Shown here: positions 1-6,935 of the stretch, piece by piece
Layout: the number at the start of each line of letters is the position of its first letter
How positions within the stretch are numbered: position 1 is the first letter of the stretch
Assembly: GCA_002373165.1 (NCBI GenBank)
Contig: DFJS01000064.1
Span: 1-7,514 of the forward strand
Reading direction: 5' to 3'
Source: Ruminococcus sp. UBA3665
GTDB taxonomy: Bacteria > Bacillota > Clostridia > Oscillospirales > Ruminococcaceae
DNA length: 7,514 nucleotides
Notes under the pieces: model-generated
What the model was told of the DNA's origin: nothing
What the model saw: only the letters and a program-made list of their open reading frames with translations
Database searches by the model: none
Made by a program: the position numbers and the translations under genes

Positions 1-246
1 TGGGCATCCTGGTGCGGCCCCTGCATGATGCAGGGCGAAATTCTGCATCAGCTGGATGAGGAAAATCCTGCCTTGCAGATCGGTAAAGTGAACGCGGATG
101 ACTGCCGCGACCTGGTGTTCCGGTACGGCATTTCTGCAATTCCTACTATGATTCTGTTCCAGAACGGCGAAGCTGTCGAACGTATCACAGGCCTGCACAA
201 CGCCCAGCAGATTAAAGAAATCTTCCGGAAACATGGAGTATCCTGA
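1..246 (+). CDS. Thioredoxin, 5'-truncated by window edge
   Basis: The last 81 residues of a thioredoxin, a small cytoplasmic dithiol carrier that reduces protein disulfides. The reading frame is open from the first base, so the gene starts before the window; an internal ATG at 25 lies after the active site and cannot be the true start. Visible residues include the redox motif WCGPC (W4-C8 of the fragment), the cis-proline loop AIPT (Pro48) that contacts substrate thiols, and a following strand MILFQNGE, all in normal thioredoxin order and spacing. Compared with a typical protein of about 105-110 residues, roughly 25-30 N-terminal residues are missing. The stop codon lies two bases before the next ATG, so the two genes are very likely co-transcribed and translationally coupled. 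The partner is a reductase-like Fe-S protein, suggesting that this thioredoxin is its substrate. The family call is secure; the specific physiological targets are unknown. Confidence 0.95.
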   Translation, partial: WASWCGPCMMQGEILHQLDEENPALQIGKVNADDCRDLVFRYGISAIPTMILFQNGEAVERITGLHNAQQIKEIFRKHGVS

Positions 247-248
247 AC

Positions 249-446
249 ATGGTAAGACTGAACGAAGATGAAAAAATGGTAAATCTGATCCGCGAAGGTC
301 TTAAACAGACAGGCGGGTACTGTCCCTGCCGCATGGAACGCACCCCGGAAAATAAATGCATGTGCAAAGAATTCCGGGAACAGATTGCCGATCCGGAGTT
401 TGAAGGTTATTGTCATTGTATGCTGTATTATAAAGACAAAAAATAA
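249..446 (+). CDS. Ferredoxin-thioredoxin reductase catalytic-chain-like protein
   Basis: A 65-residue protein with six cysteines in three CxC pairs: CPC at 25-27, CMC at 37-39 and CHC at 55-57, the last followed by MLYY. In the plant and cyanobacterial ferredoxin-thioredoxin reductase (FTR) catalytic chain, three CxC pairs (CPC, CPC, CHC, then MLF) hold a 4Fe-4S cluster next to a redox-active disulfide that passes ferredoxin electrons to thioredoxin. The family resemblance, and the position two bases after a thioredoxin gene, support the same role here. The middle pair is displaced: spacing is 9 then 15 residues, not the 16 then 8 of the plant form, although the total span is the same 33 residues. 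No variable (alpha) chain is visible nearby. The start at 249 has GGAG at 235-238 inside the thioredoxin end; a later ATG at 279 is less well placed. It could instead be a general Fe-S thiol oxidoreductase. Confidence 0.8.
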   Translation: MVRLNEDEKMVNLIREGLKQTGGYCPCRMERTPENKCMCKEFREQIADPEFEGYCHCMLYYKDKK

Positions 447-451
447 ACACT

Positions 452-473
452 CTGCCGGATATGCTTCCGGCAG
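452..473 (+). terminator. Hairpin without T-tract after the thioredoxin pair
   Basis: A perfect 7-bp inverted repeat (CTGCCGG / CCGGCAG) with an 8-base loop begins six bases after the stop of the reductase-like gene. No run of T follows it, so it is at best a weak or partial terminator; it could also be a stabilising 3' structure or a processing point between the redox genes and the NERD gene. I saw no convincing promoter between it and the ATG at 498, which favours some read-through. Confidence 0.4.
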
Positions 474-497
474 CAGGATACATAGAAAGGCACAGGT

Positions 498-1577
498 ATG
501 AGTATTTTCAATATTTTTAAAAAAAATGAACTGAACAGCCCTGTTCTGCATAAACAGAAAAGATCTTTACAGCTGGAAAAATTAAATGCTCTGCTGAATC
601 AGAAACTTCCGAAAGAGACAAAAGAAAAAATCGAACAGGAAATCTATCAGGTGAAAAGCGGAGACATCGGCGAAAAACAGGTGCTGACTGTCCTGAAAAA
701 CAGCCATATGCCAATGTATATCCTGCATGATTTATATCTGAAAGAAGGCGGGCTTCATTCACAGATTGATTTTCTCGTCATTGCCAGAAAATTGATTTTT
801 GTCATAGAATGCAAAAATTATTCCAATCATGTATATGTGAATGCCAAAGGCCGGTTTTCGATTCTGAAAAAAGACAACTCTCAGATGCTGATTGATGACC
901 CCGTCGAACAGAACCGCCGCCATATGGAATTGGTCGCCCTGCTGAAGCCGGATATGAAAAAACGCCTTCGTTCCGTTGTGGTGTTTACCAATCCGTATAT
1001 GAAAGTGCATGACGAAAAGGCTCCGGCCGAAATCAGCAGACAGCTTATGACAGCGGATCGGCTGCTGGAATTCTTCCGCAAACAACAGGCCGACAGCCGT
1101 CTGTCAGAATTGTCCGATGAGGAAATGAAACAGTGTGCAGATTTCTTCAAGGAAAAACATACGAAAAATCCTGTGGATTATACAGAAAAATATTTCCAGA
1201 CAGAAAAACCGGCAGAAGAAAAAAAAGCTGTCCCGGTAAAACCCGTTCTTCCCAGAACAGCAGTTCAGAAACCCGTTGTGGTCAATCATGCTCCGCCTAA
1301 GCAAAAACTTCCCGGAATGCGCTGCCCGAAATGCCGCAAATCCCTGCAAAAATCTTCTGACGGCATGTTTTATTGCCCCGGAGAGTGCGGCATGAAACTC
1401 GGCCAAGTATTCGATCATAAGCTGACAGAAACCGAACTCCGCAATCTGCTGGGCGGAAAAACAATTCAATGCAGCACCCAAGCCGGAATGACTCTCGTTC
1501 TTCCCGATAAAATTCAAAAAGAATGGAAAGGCAAAACTGTTTATGAATGGAAAACAAAACTGCTTTCCAAAAAATAA
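498..1577 (+). CDS. NERD-domain protein with C-terminal topoisomerase-type zinc ribbon
   Basis: A 359-residue protein. Residues 53-170 match the NERD (nuclease-related) domain, a PD-(D/E)xK-like fold: GDIGE at 55-59, QIDFLVI at 89-95, VIECKNY at 102-108 and DPVEQ at 134-138, supplying the expected acidic residues, lysine and glutamine. A charged, proline- and lysine-rich linker (about 220-272) leads to a zinc ribbon with Cys276, Cys279, Cys293 and Cys297, as in the C-terminal zinc fingers of type IA topoisomerases. The tail after it (LTETELRNLLGGKT) resembles the repeat that follows such fingers in topoisomerase III-type proteins. The N-terminal 50 residues are lysine-rich and probably helical. 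No signal peptide or membrane segment is seen, so it should be cytoplasmic. GAAAGG at 485-490 is the ribosome binding site, seven bases before the ATG. NERD proteins are poorly characterised; DNA binding or cleavage is an inference from fold and zinc ribbon. Confidence 0.87.
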   Translation: MSIFNIFKKNELNSPVLHKQKRSLQLEKLNALLNQKLPKETKEKIEQEIYQVKSGDIGEKQVLTVLKNSHMPMYILHDLYLKEGGLHSQIDFLVIARKLIFVIECKNYSNHVYVNAKGRFSILKKDNSQMLIDDPVEQNRRHMELVALLKPDMKKRLRSVVVFTNPYMKVHDEKAPAEISRQLMTADRLLEFFRKQQADSRLSELSDEEMKQCADFFKEKHTKNPVDYTEKYFQTEKPAEEKKAVPVKPVLPRTAVQKPVVVNHAPPKQKLPGMRCPKCRKSLQKSSDGMFYCPGECGMKLGQVFDHKLTETELRNLLGGKTIQCSTQAGMTLVLPDKIQKEWKGKTVYEWKTKLLSKK

Positions 1578-1590
1578 GAATTGATTTTAT

Positions 1591-1630
1591 GCGAAGCTCC
1601 GGATGCAGTTCCGGAGTTTTTCGCTTTTTA
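1591..1630 (+). terminator. Rho-independent terminator after the NERD gene
   Basis: CTCCGGA at 1597-1603 pairs with TCCGGAG at 1610-1616 around a 6-base loop, and an outer GCGAA/TTCGC pairing (1591-1595 with 1620-1624) can extend it. T-runs follow at 1617-1621 and 1625-1629. It lies 13 bases after the NERD stop codon and insulates the cyclic di-GMP operon downstream. Confidence 0.85.
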
Positions 1631-1645
1631 TCCGGATATTCATAT

Positions 1646-1693
1646 AAATTTAAAAAAAATCAGTTGATTCGTACATGGATATTATGGTATAAT
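1646..1693 (+). promoter_or_regulatory. Sigma-A promoter of the cyclic di-GMP operon
   Basis: The -35 box is TTGATT (1664-1669) and the -10 box is a consensus TATAAT (1688-1693), separated by 18 bases. TG at 1685-1686 makes an extended -10. An A-rich stretch at 1646-1660 just upstream of the -35 looks like an UP element. The expected start near 1700 gives a leader of about 45 bases, too short for a riboswitch. The ribosome binding site GAGGA (1735-1739) lies six bases before the ATG at 1746. The octamer TAAATTTA occurs on both sides of the core promoter (1645-1652 and 1694-1701). Confidence 0.82.
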
Positions 1694-1745
1694 TAAATTT
1701 AAAGTTACTGTATTTTTAATCAAATGTAAGAAATGAGGACATCTT

Positions 1746-3305
1746 ATGATTACTTTCAATTTGAAGATTTTTTTTGGATTATATGACGAAGCTGTCGAAA
1801 AAGCCGTAAAAGAAACAGTTCTTCCGGAACAGACTGCGGCGGAATTTCTGCCGTTTCCGGAAAAGAAAAGTCAGATTCCGGAAAAGGTGACAGCTGTTTT
1901 TATTACAGATAAAGTATCTCTTCTGCGCTCGGCAGCCGACCTGCACAGAAAAAATCTGCATATTGTCTACTGCGGTCATGCGGCAGATGCCTGCCGCTGT
2001 CTCAACCATCTGGATGCAATCTGGCCGGCCGGGGAAAATCCGGAAGTTGTGAAAAAACGTTTCCGGATTTTAATTAAAAATCTGAAAAATGAATTCGATG
2101 CCCGTTTCTGGAAAGATACTCTGCTGACAACGATTAACAGTCTGCCGGATATGCTGTGGTATAAACGCGCCGATGGCATTCATATGCTGGTTAATGATAT
2201 GTTTACTGAAATTGTCCACAAGCCGAAAAAGCAGATTCACGGAAAAGATCATTTTGATATCTGGGATGTACCCCGTCCGGCAGAGGGCGGCGGAGAATTT
2301 GCCTGTGCAGAATCCGAAGAAATCGCTATCCGTACAGGAAAAACTTATATCTGCGACGAACCTGTCAAAACACGCGACGGCATGAAACAGTTCACGACTT
2401 ATAAAACTCCCGTCTATGACATGTACGGCAATGTATTCGGCACAGTCGGCATCGGGCACGATGTCACTAATTTCAGCAATCTGGGAATAGAACTCTCGAT
2501 TCTGGTAGAAAATCTGCCGTTTCCTATGATTATTTTTTCCGCAGACTGGAAAGTCATCCGGATGAACCGCGCGTTTGAGGAAATTTCCGGAATTTCCGCC
2601 GAACAGGCAGAAAGTTTTGATTATCCGTCATGGAAACAGAAAACTTTGATTCCTGTCAGCAGCGGCGCGGAAGATGCCAAAAAGCATTTCAAAATACAAG
2701 AATGCAGACTGGTATGCGGCGGCGAGACAAAATATTTCATCGTCCGGGAACAGGAAATCCGTGATTTCTTCGATCATGTTTCCGGTTACTTCCTCACTAT
2801 GCAGGATATTACTTATCAGCGCGCTTATGAACGCTCTATCATAGAAGCCGCCAATACGGATATGCTGACGAATTTATATAACAGAAGATATTTTTATCAG
2901 TTTCTGACACAGAATGCCAGCCGCCCGATGACACTGCTTTATATGGATCTGGATCATTTTAAAGCCGTCAATGACAATTTCGGCCACGCCAAAGGCGACG
3001 AAGTATTAATCAAAACAGCACGTATAATTCAGTCGCTGTTCCCGGAAACAACGGCTGCAAGACTCGGCGGCGATGAATTCGCTCTTGTCATGGACGGCAA
3101 TAACAAAGAATTCGTCACAAAGCAGTGCGGCCGTCTGGAGGAAACTATCCGGGAAACGTTCGCAAACGAAGGCCTGACAATTACAATCAGTATCGGCATT
3201 GCCGAAACAACAGGCAATCTTGAAGATATCGACAGGTTTATCCATGAAGGCGATACCAGAATGTACGAAATCAAGAAAATACATCACAGCGCAGCCGCTG
3301 TATAG
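1746..3305 (+). CDS. PAS-PAS-GGDEF diguanylate cyclase, soluble, no I-site
   Basis: A 519-residue predicted diguanylate cyclase, which condenses two GTP into cyclic di-GMP. Residues 1-115 are an alpha/beta region that may be a degenerate receiver domain; no phospho-acceptor aspartate pattern is evident. Residues about 121-242 form a PAS domain (LPDMLWYKRADG at 133-144, GKDHFDIW at 166-173, closing strand near 229-241), and about 248-357 a second PAS-like domain. The GGDEF domain spans about 360-515: TDMLTNLYNRRYF opens it at 371-383, the metal-binding DLDHFK is at 401-406, and the active-site RLGGDEF is at 439-445, all intact. The RxxD inhibitory site normally found five residues before GGDEF is absent (FPET at 432-435), so product inhibition through it is not expected. 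No transmembrane helix is visible, so the protein senses a cytoplasmic signal. It leads a two-gene operon with the EAL protein. Confidence 0.93.
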   Translation: MITFNLKIFFGLYDEAVEKAVKETVLPEQTAAEFLPFPEKKSQIPEKVTAVFITDKVSLLRSAADLHRKNLHIVYCGHAADACRCLNHLDAIWPAGENPEVVKKRFRILIKNLKNEFDARFWKDTLLTTINSLPDMLWYKRADGIHMLVNDMFTEIVHKPKKQIHGKDHFDIWDVPRPAEGGGEFACAESEEIAIRTGKTYICDEPVKTRDGMKQFTTYKTPVYDMYGNVFGTVGIGHDVTNFSNLGIELSILVENLPFPMIIFSADWKVIRMNRAFEEISGISAEQAESFDYPSWKQKTLIPVSSGAEDAKKHFKIQECRLVCGGETKYFIVREQEIRDFFDHVSGYFLTMQDITYQRAYERSIIEAANTDMLTNLYNRRYFYQFLTQNASRPMTLLYMDLDHFKAVNDNFGHAKGDEVLIKTARIIQSLFPETTAARLGGDEFALVMDGNNKEFVTKQCGRLEETIRETFANEGLTITISIGIAETTGNLEDIDRFIHEGDTRMYEIKKIHHSAAAV

Positions 3306-3327
3306 AGATTGCACTGCGCATACATGC

Positions 3328-3336
3328 AGGGGGGAA
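3328..3336 (+). promoter_or_regulatory. Strong ribosome binding site of the EAL gene
   Basis: A run of six G inside AGGGGGGAA lies seven bases before the ATG at 3344. It supports this start. The 38-base gap after the cyclase gene contains no terminator, so both genes should share one transcript. Confidence 0.75.
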
Positions 3337-3343
3337 TTTTATT

Positions 3344-5032
3344 ATGATTAATCAGACTGAATATATCCATGCATTGGAATCATTCCTGATTTCTATGGAA
3401 CAGATTGAAACACAGAATGCCGATGCAGTGCGGGATGCTGTCCGCGAACTGTGTCAGGTGCTGCATATCGGCAAAATCACGCTCCGCTATCTGAATACTG
3501 CCGATATTCCTGATGTACAGGAATCGGTTGTGTTTTATCAGGCAGATTCTGCTTTTCCGGGGGAATCTGTCAGAAAACGCTTTTCTGCCCCTAATATGGC
3601 CGAAATCGAGTATGAAGCCCTTCCGGAAACGGAAAATTCCTGGACAGATGAAATCCGGCAGAAAACCGGACTTCTTCTGAATACGCTTTTTTCATTCAAT
3701 GCAAGAGTCAAACTGATGCAGGTAACTCAGAAACTGCTTTGTCATGACCGTGATCTGGATATTCCCAACATGCGGTATTTTGATCAGTATATTGCAGAGC
3801 TTGTCAAATCCGGAAAAGATTTTTCGGGCTATGCATCAGTATTTTTCAATTTCAAGCATTTTTCTGTCATTAACCAGCAGATCGGCCGGGACAAGGGTAC
3901 GCTGGTCATGAAGCGTTATGTACACAGAATCAAAGAACTGCTGGACGAACAGGATGAAATTATCTTCCGGGTGGGAGGAGATAATTTTGCAATTCTCCTG
4001 AAAAAAGAAAAAATGCCCTCGGTTATCCGGATTCTGGAAGGCACAGGCATTTGTTATGATTCATCCGGCCGGGACAGAGTGCTTGTCACGGCAACTGCCG
4101 GCGTTTGCTATCTGAAAGATATAAAAATCCGGAATTCATCCGATATTCTGGATAAAACCAGTCTGGCAAGCTATACGGCCAGATATCAGAGCAGTCAGGA
4201 TATTGTCGTCTTCAATGACCAGATGCTGGAATATAAAAAAAGAAACGTCCGCATTGAAAACATGTTTCCGGAAGCAATCCGGAATGAAGAATTTTTAGTA
4301 TATTATCAGCCGAAAATTTCGCTGGACGGTTTCCGGATTGCCGGCGCAGAGGCATTATGCCGCTGGCAGCATGACGGCCGTCTGATTCCGCCGGGGGAAT
4401 TTATCCCCGTACTGGAGCAGGGCATGGAAATCTGTACACTGGATTTCTACATGCTGGAGCACGTGTGCCGCGATATCCGCCGCTGGCTGGATGAAGGCCG
4501 CAGTGTTGTCCGCATATCAGTCAATCTTTCGCGCAGACATATGACAGATATGGACCTGCTGGAACATATTCTCAAAATTGTGGACGAAAATCAGGTGCCC
4601 CATCAGTATATCGAAATAGAATTGACGGAAACTACTACAGATGTAGAATTCAAAGACCTGAAACGTGTGGTAGCCGGACTTCAGAAGCAGGGGATTTCAA
4701 CTTCTGTGGATGATTTCGGCATTGGTTATTCTTCTCTGAATCTGATTAAAGAAATTCCATGGAATGTGCTGAAAGTCGATAAGAGTTTTCTTCCTAATGC
4801 CGATGATACGGATAAATCTATGAAAGAGGCCGTGTTCCGGCATGTTATCGCGATGGCGCAGGAAATGGGTCTGGAATGCATCGCCGAAGGCGTGGAAACA
4901 AAAGAACAGGTGGATCTTCTGCTTGCCAACTGCTGCAATCTGGCGCAGGGCTTTCTGTTTGACAGGCCTTTGCCCGTCGGCGAGTTTGAAAACCGTCTGG
5001 GCAATTATGCCTATCATTGTCCCGAATCATAA
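3344..5032 (+). CDS. Degenerate GGDEF plus EAL cyclic di-GMP phosphodiesterase
   Basis: A 562-residue predicted phosphodiesterase that linearises cyclic di-GMP. Residues 1-130 are a soluble N-terminal region, possibly GAF-like, ending in a helix. Residues about 134-292 are a GGDEF fold that has lost its catalytic residues: the signature reads GGDNF (211-215) and the metal-binding DxD position reads N169-F-K171. It is therefore probably not a cyclase and may bind GTP as an allosteric input, as reported for some GGDEF-EAL enzymes. The EAL domain (about 302-552) keeps every expected motif: YYQPK at 320-324, EALCRW at 336-341, VNLS at 393-396, ELTET at 426-430, DDFGIGYSSL at 456-465, LKVDKSF at 476-482, AEGVET at 514-519 and QGFLFDRP at 535-542. 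Catalytic activity is thus likely. No membrane segment is seen. It follows the cyclase gene in the same operon, giving synthesis and breakdown under one promoter. Confidence 0.93.
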   Translation: MINQTEYIHALESFLISMEQIETQNADAVRDAVRELCQVLHIGKITLRYLNTADIPDVQESVVFYQADSAFPGESVRKRFSAPNMAEIEYEALPETENSWTDEIRQKTGLLLNTLFSFNARVKLMQVTQKLLCHDRDLDIPNMRYFDQYIAELVKSGKDFSGYASVFFNFKHFSVINQQIGRDKGTLVMKRYVHRIKELLDEQDEIIFRVGGDNFAILLKKEKMPSVIRILEGTGICYDSSGRDRVLVTATAGVCYLKDIKIRNSSDILDKTSLASYTARYQSSQDIVVFNDQMLEYKKRNVRIENMFPEAIRNEEFLVYYQPKISLDGFRIAGAEALCRWQHDGRLIPPGEFIPVLEQGMEICTLDFYMLEHVCRDIRRWLDEGRSVVRISVNLSRRHMTDMDLLEHILKIVDENQVPHQYIEIELTETTTDVEFKDLKRVVAGLQKQGISTSVDDFGIGYSSLNLIKEIPWNVLKVDKSFLPNADDTDKSMKEAVFRHVIAMAQEMGLECIAEGVETKEQVDLLLANCCNLAQGFLFDRPLPVGEFENRLGNYAYHCPES

Positions 5033-5075
5033 AAAATATCACAGCAGGGAACATGCTCTGCTGTGATGTTTTTTT
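5031..5075. terminator. Bidirectional terminator between converging genes
   Basis: A perfect 10-bp stem (5038-5047 with 5058-5067) around a 10-base loop is followed by seven T on the + strand (5069-5075). It is preceded by six A (5031-5036), which read as a T-tract on the - strand. It therefore can stop both the cyclic di-GMP operon and the peptidase gene. The two T-tracts overlap the stop codons of both flanking genes. Confidence 0.92.
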
Positions 5076-6867
5076 ATGATGCCTGATTCCAGAGTGTTTC
5101 AAATTCATCCAGAATTTCACGGAACATTTCGACAGCACTGTCAAACACTTCCGGTTTTGTCATATCCACTCCGGCGACTTTCAAAGAATCAACAGGATTT
5201 TTCTTAGTGCCGAGTTTCAGAAAAGCGAAATAATCTTCCAGTGCGCCGGGTTCGTGATTCCGGATTCTTCTGACGATATGACTGGCCGCTGTCAGGCCGA
5301 CTGCATATTTATAAACATAGAAGTGATAATAGAAATGCGGAACACGCATCCATTCCATTGCAATTTCCTTGTCCAGGATGACAGTATCGCCGAAATATTT
5401 CTGATTCAGTGCGTAATATTTTTCACAGAGCAGTTCTGCTGTGAGAACTTCGCCCTGTTCGGAGAGTTCATGCGTAATTTTTTCAAATTCGGCGAACATC
5501 ATCTGCCGGAAGATGGTGCCTTTGTACAGTTCCAGAAGATGATTGAGAATTGCAAGCTTTTCCTCACGGCTTTTAGAGTGTTCCAGACGGTAATAGGCCA
5601 GCACCAGTTCATTGACGGTAGAGGGCACTTCGGCGACAAAGATTGTATAATCGGCATATTGCAGAGGATTGTTCTTTCTGGTGAACCAGCTGTGCATGGA
5701 ATGGCCGGATTCGTGCGCCAGTGTGGAAACATCTTCTTCGGTTTGCTGGAAATTCAGCAGAATATACGGATTTGTCGTGGCACAGCCGCCGGAGAATGCG
5801 CCGCCGACTTTGCCTTCATTCGGCCATACGTCAACCCATCTGTCCGCATAGCCCTGTTTCAGGATGGAAACATATTCATCGCCGAAAATCTGTACAGCAT
5901 GAAGCACTTCTTCAACGGCTTCTTCATAGCTGTATTTTTTCTGAAAGTCCGGAAGCATCGGCAGATAGATATCATAGATATGCATTTCTTTCAGGCCAAG
6001 GACTTTTTTCTTTAATGCGTAATACCGGAACAGCACATCCAGATGACCGGAAATATTGTCAATCATGACAGTATAGATTTCCGGGGTAACATGATCGGAA
6101 AACAGCGACATCTGCAAAGCAGAATCGAAATGCCGTACTTTGGCGATGACTTTTTCCGTTTCCAGCTGACCGGCATACAGTGAGGCAAATGTGTTCTGAT
6201 GTGAGGCATAAGCGGCATATAATTTTTTGAACGCCAGTTTTCTGACCAGTCTGTTGGGCGAACGCAGAAAGACAGTATAATTTGTATCTGTAAGTTCTGT
6301 TTCTTCGCCTTCTTCGTTCAGGATGTTTCCGAATTTCAGATCGGCAGATGTGAGAGTCTCATACGTGTCAGAAGCGGTTTCGCGTTCTTTCTGGAAGGCC
6401 GCCAGCAGTTTTTCTTCCTGTTTGGAGAGCGTATGCGGCTTGTAGCGATAGGCATTCCGGAGCAGGATTTCATATTCTTTCAGGCCGTCGTGCTGATTCA
6501 GAAATGTTTCCAGCTGTGCGGGGTCGAGTTCCAGCAGAGCCGTATCGAAGAAAGCAGTCGCTTCGGAATAGGCTGTAATAAGATTCTGTGCCTGTCCCAT
6601 GAATTTTTTAGCATCCGGATTTCTGGTATCTTCAGAATAACGCAGATGTGCGTAAGTGTAAACACGGGTGACTTCTTCGCCGGATTCAATAATAGTTTTT
6701 ACCGTCTGCCAGAGCGTTTCGGCCGATTGCAGCATTGTCTCTTCCAGAGCCGGAAATTTTTTGAGTGCGGCTTCGGCATTGCGGAATGCTTCTTCCCAGG
6801 CGGCAGCATCCGGAAAAACAGGAGTGAGATCCCATTTATCCTGTTCTTTGATTTCATTTCGGTTCAT
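5074..6867 (-). CDS. pepF: Oligoendopeptidase F (M3 family zinc metallopeptidase)
   Basis: A 597-residue protein, the usual length for PepF, a cytoplasmic peptidase that cleaves short oligopeptides during peptide use and turnover. The zinc site is clear: HESGH at 385-389 supplies two histidines and the catalytic glutamate, and Glu413 in VAEVPSTVNE is the third ligand expected downstream. The tyrosine-rich segment HFYYHFYVYKYA (511-522) matches the substrate-binding region of M3 enzymes, and GGAFSGG near 355-361 matches the strand before the metal site. The N-terminus begins with KWDLTPVFPD (11-20), a typical PepF opening. There is no signal peptide. The ribosome binding site AAAGGA (+ strand 6877-6882) lies nine bases before the ATG, and a separate promoter lies upstream, so the gene is probably monocistronic. 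Its stop codon falls within the shared terminator T-tract. No defects are visible. Confidence 0.96.
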   Translation of the reverse strand: MNRNEIKEQDKWDLTPVFPDAAAWEEAFRNAEAALKKFPALEETMLQSAETLWQTVKTIIESGEEVTRVYTYAHLRYSEDTRNPDAKKFMGQAQNLITAYSEATAFFDTALLELDPAQLETFLNQHDGLKEYEILLRNAYRYKPHTLSKQEEKLLAAFQKERETASDTYETLTSADLKFGNILNEEGEETELTDTNYTVFLRSPNRLVRKLAFKKLYAAYASHQNTFASLYAGQLETEKVIAKVRHFDSALQMSLFSDHVTPEIYTVMIDNISGHLDVLFRYYALKKKVLGLKEMHIYDIYLPMLPDFQKKYSYEEAVEEVLHAVQIFGDEYVSILKQGYADRWVDVWPNEGKVGGAFSGGCATTNPYILLNFQQTEEDVSTLAHESGHSMHSWFTRKNNPLQYADYTIFVAEVPSTVNELVLAYYRLEHSKSREEKLAILNHLLELYKGTIFRQMMFAEFEKITHELSEQGEVLTAELLCEKYYALNQKYFGDTVILDKEIAMEWMRVPHFYYHFYVYKYAVGLTAASHIVRRIRNHEPGALEDYFAFLKLGTKKNPVDSLKVAGVDMTKPEVFDSAVEMFREILDEFETLWNQAS

Positions 6868-6900
6868 AGTGATAAATCCTTTCTTGATGATGATATTACT

Positions 6901-6929
6901 AGTATATCAGATTTTGAAAGAAATTTCAA
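6901..6929 (-). promoter_or_regulatory. Sigma-A promoter of pepF
   Basis: On the - strand, the -35 box TTGAAA (6929-6924) and the -10 box TATACT (6906-6901) are separated by 17 bases, with TG one base before the -10 (extended -10). The expected start near 6894 gives a leader of about 27 bases. The -35 box forms one arm of an inverted repeat TTGAAA-N4-TTTCAA (6914-6929), which might be an operator. Confidence 0.8.
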
Positions 6930-6935
6930 CTATTT

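Noticed and set aside
410..434. Possible promoter for the NERD gene (TTGTCA with TATTAT or TATAAA)
   Set aside because: The spacing between boxes is only 10 to 13 bases, too short for a sigma-A promoter.
48..551. A 167-codon open frame on the - strand across the thioredoxin and reductase-like genes
   Set aside because: It is antisense to two well-supported genes and shows no family resemblance.
1700..1745. Possible cyclic di-GMP riboswitch in the operon leader
   Set aside because: The leader is about 45 bases and AT-rich, too short for the known cyclic di-GMP aptamers, and shows no stable paired structure.
2142..2156. A 15-base sequence identical to the hairpin region at 451-465
   Set aside because: This copy is ordinary coding sequence (Ser-Leu-Pro-Asp-Met-Leu) in the first PAS domain and has no matching second arm; most likely coincidence favoured by the frequent CCGGA words in this genome.
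5254..6015. A 253-codon open frame on the + strand inside pepF
   Set aside because: It lies fully antisense to an intact, motif-confirmed pepF, and its translation is rich in Phe, Ile and Cys without recognisable motifs, as expected of a shadow frame.
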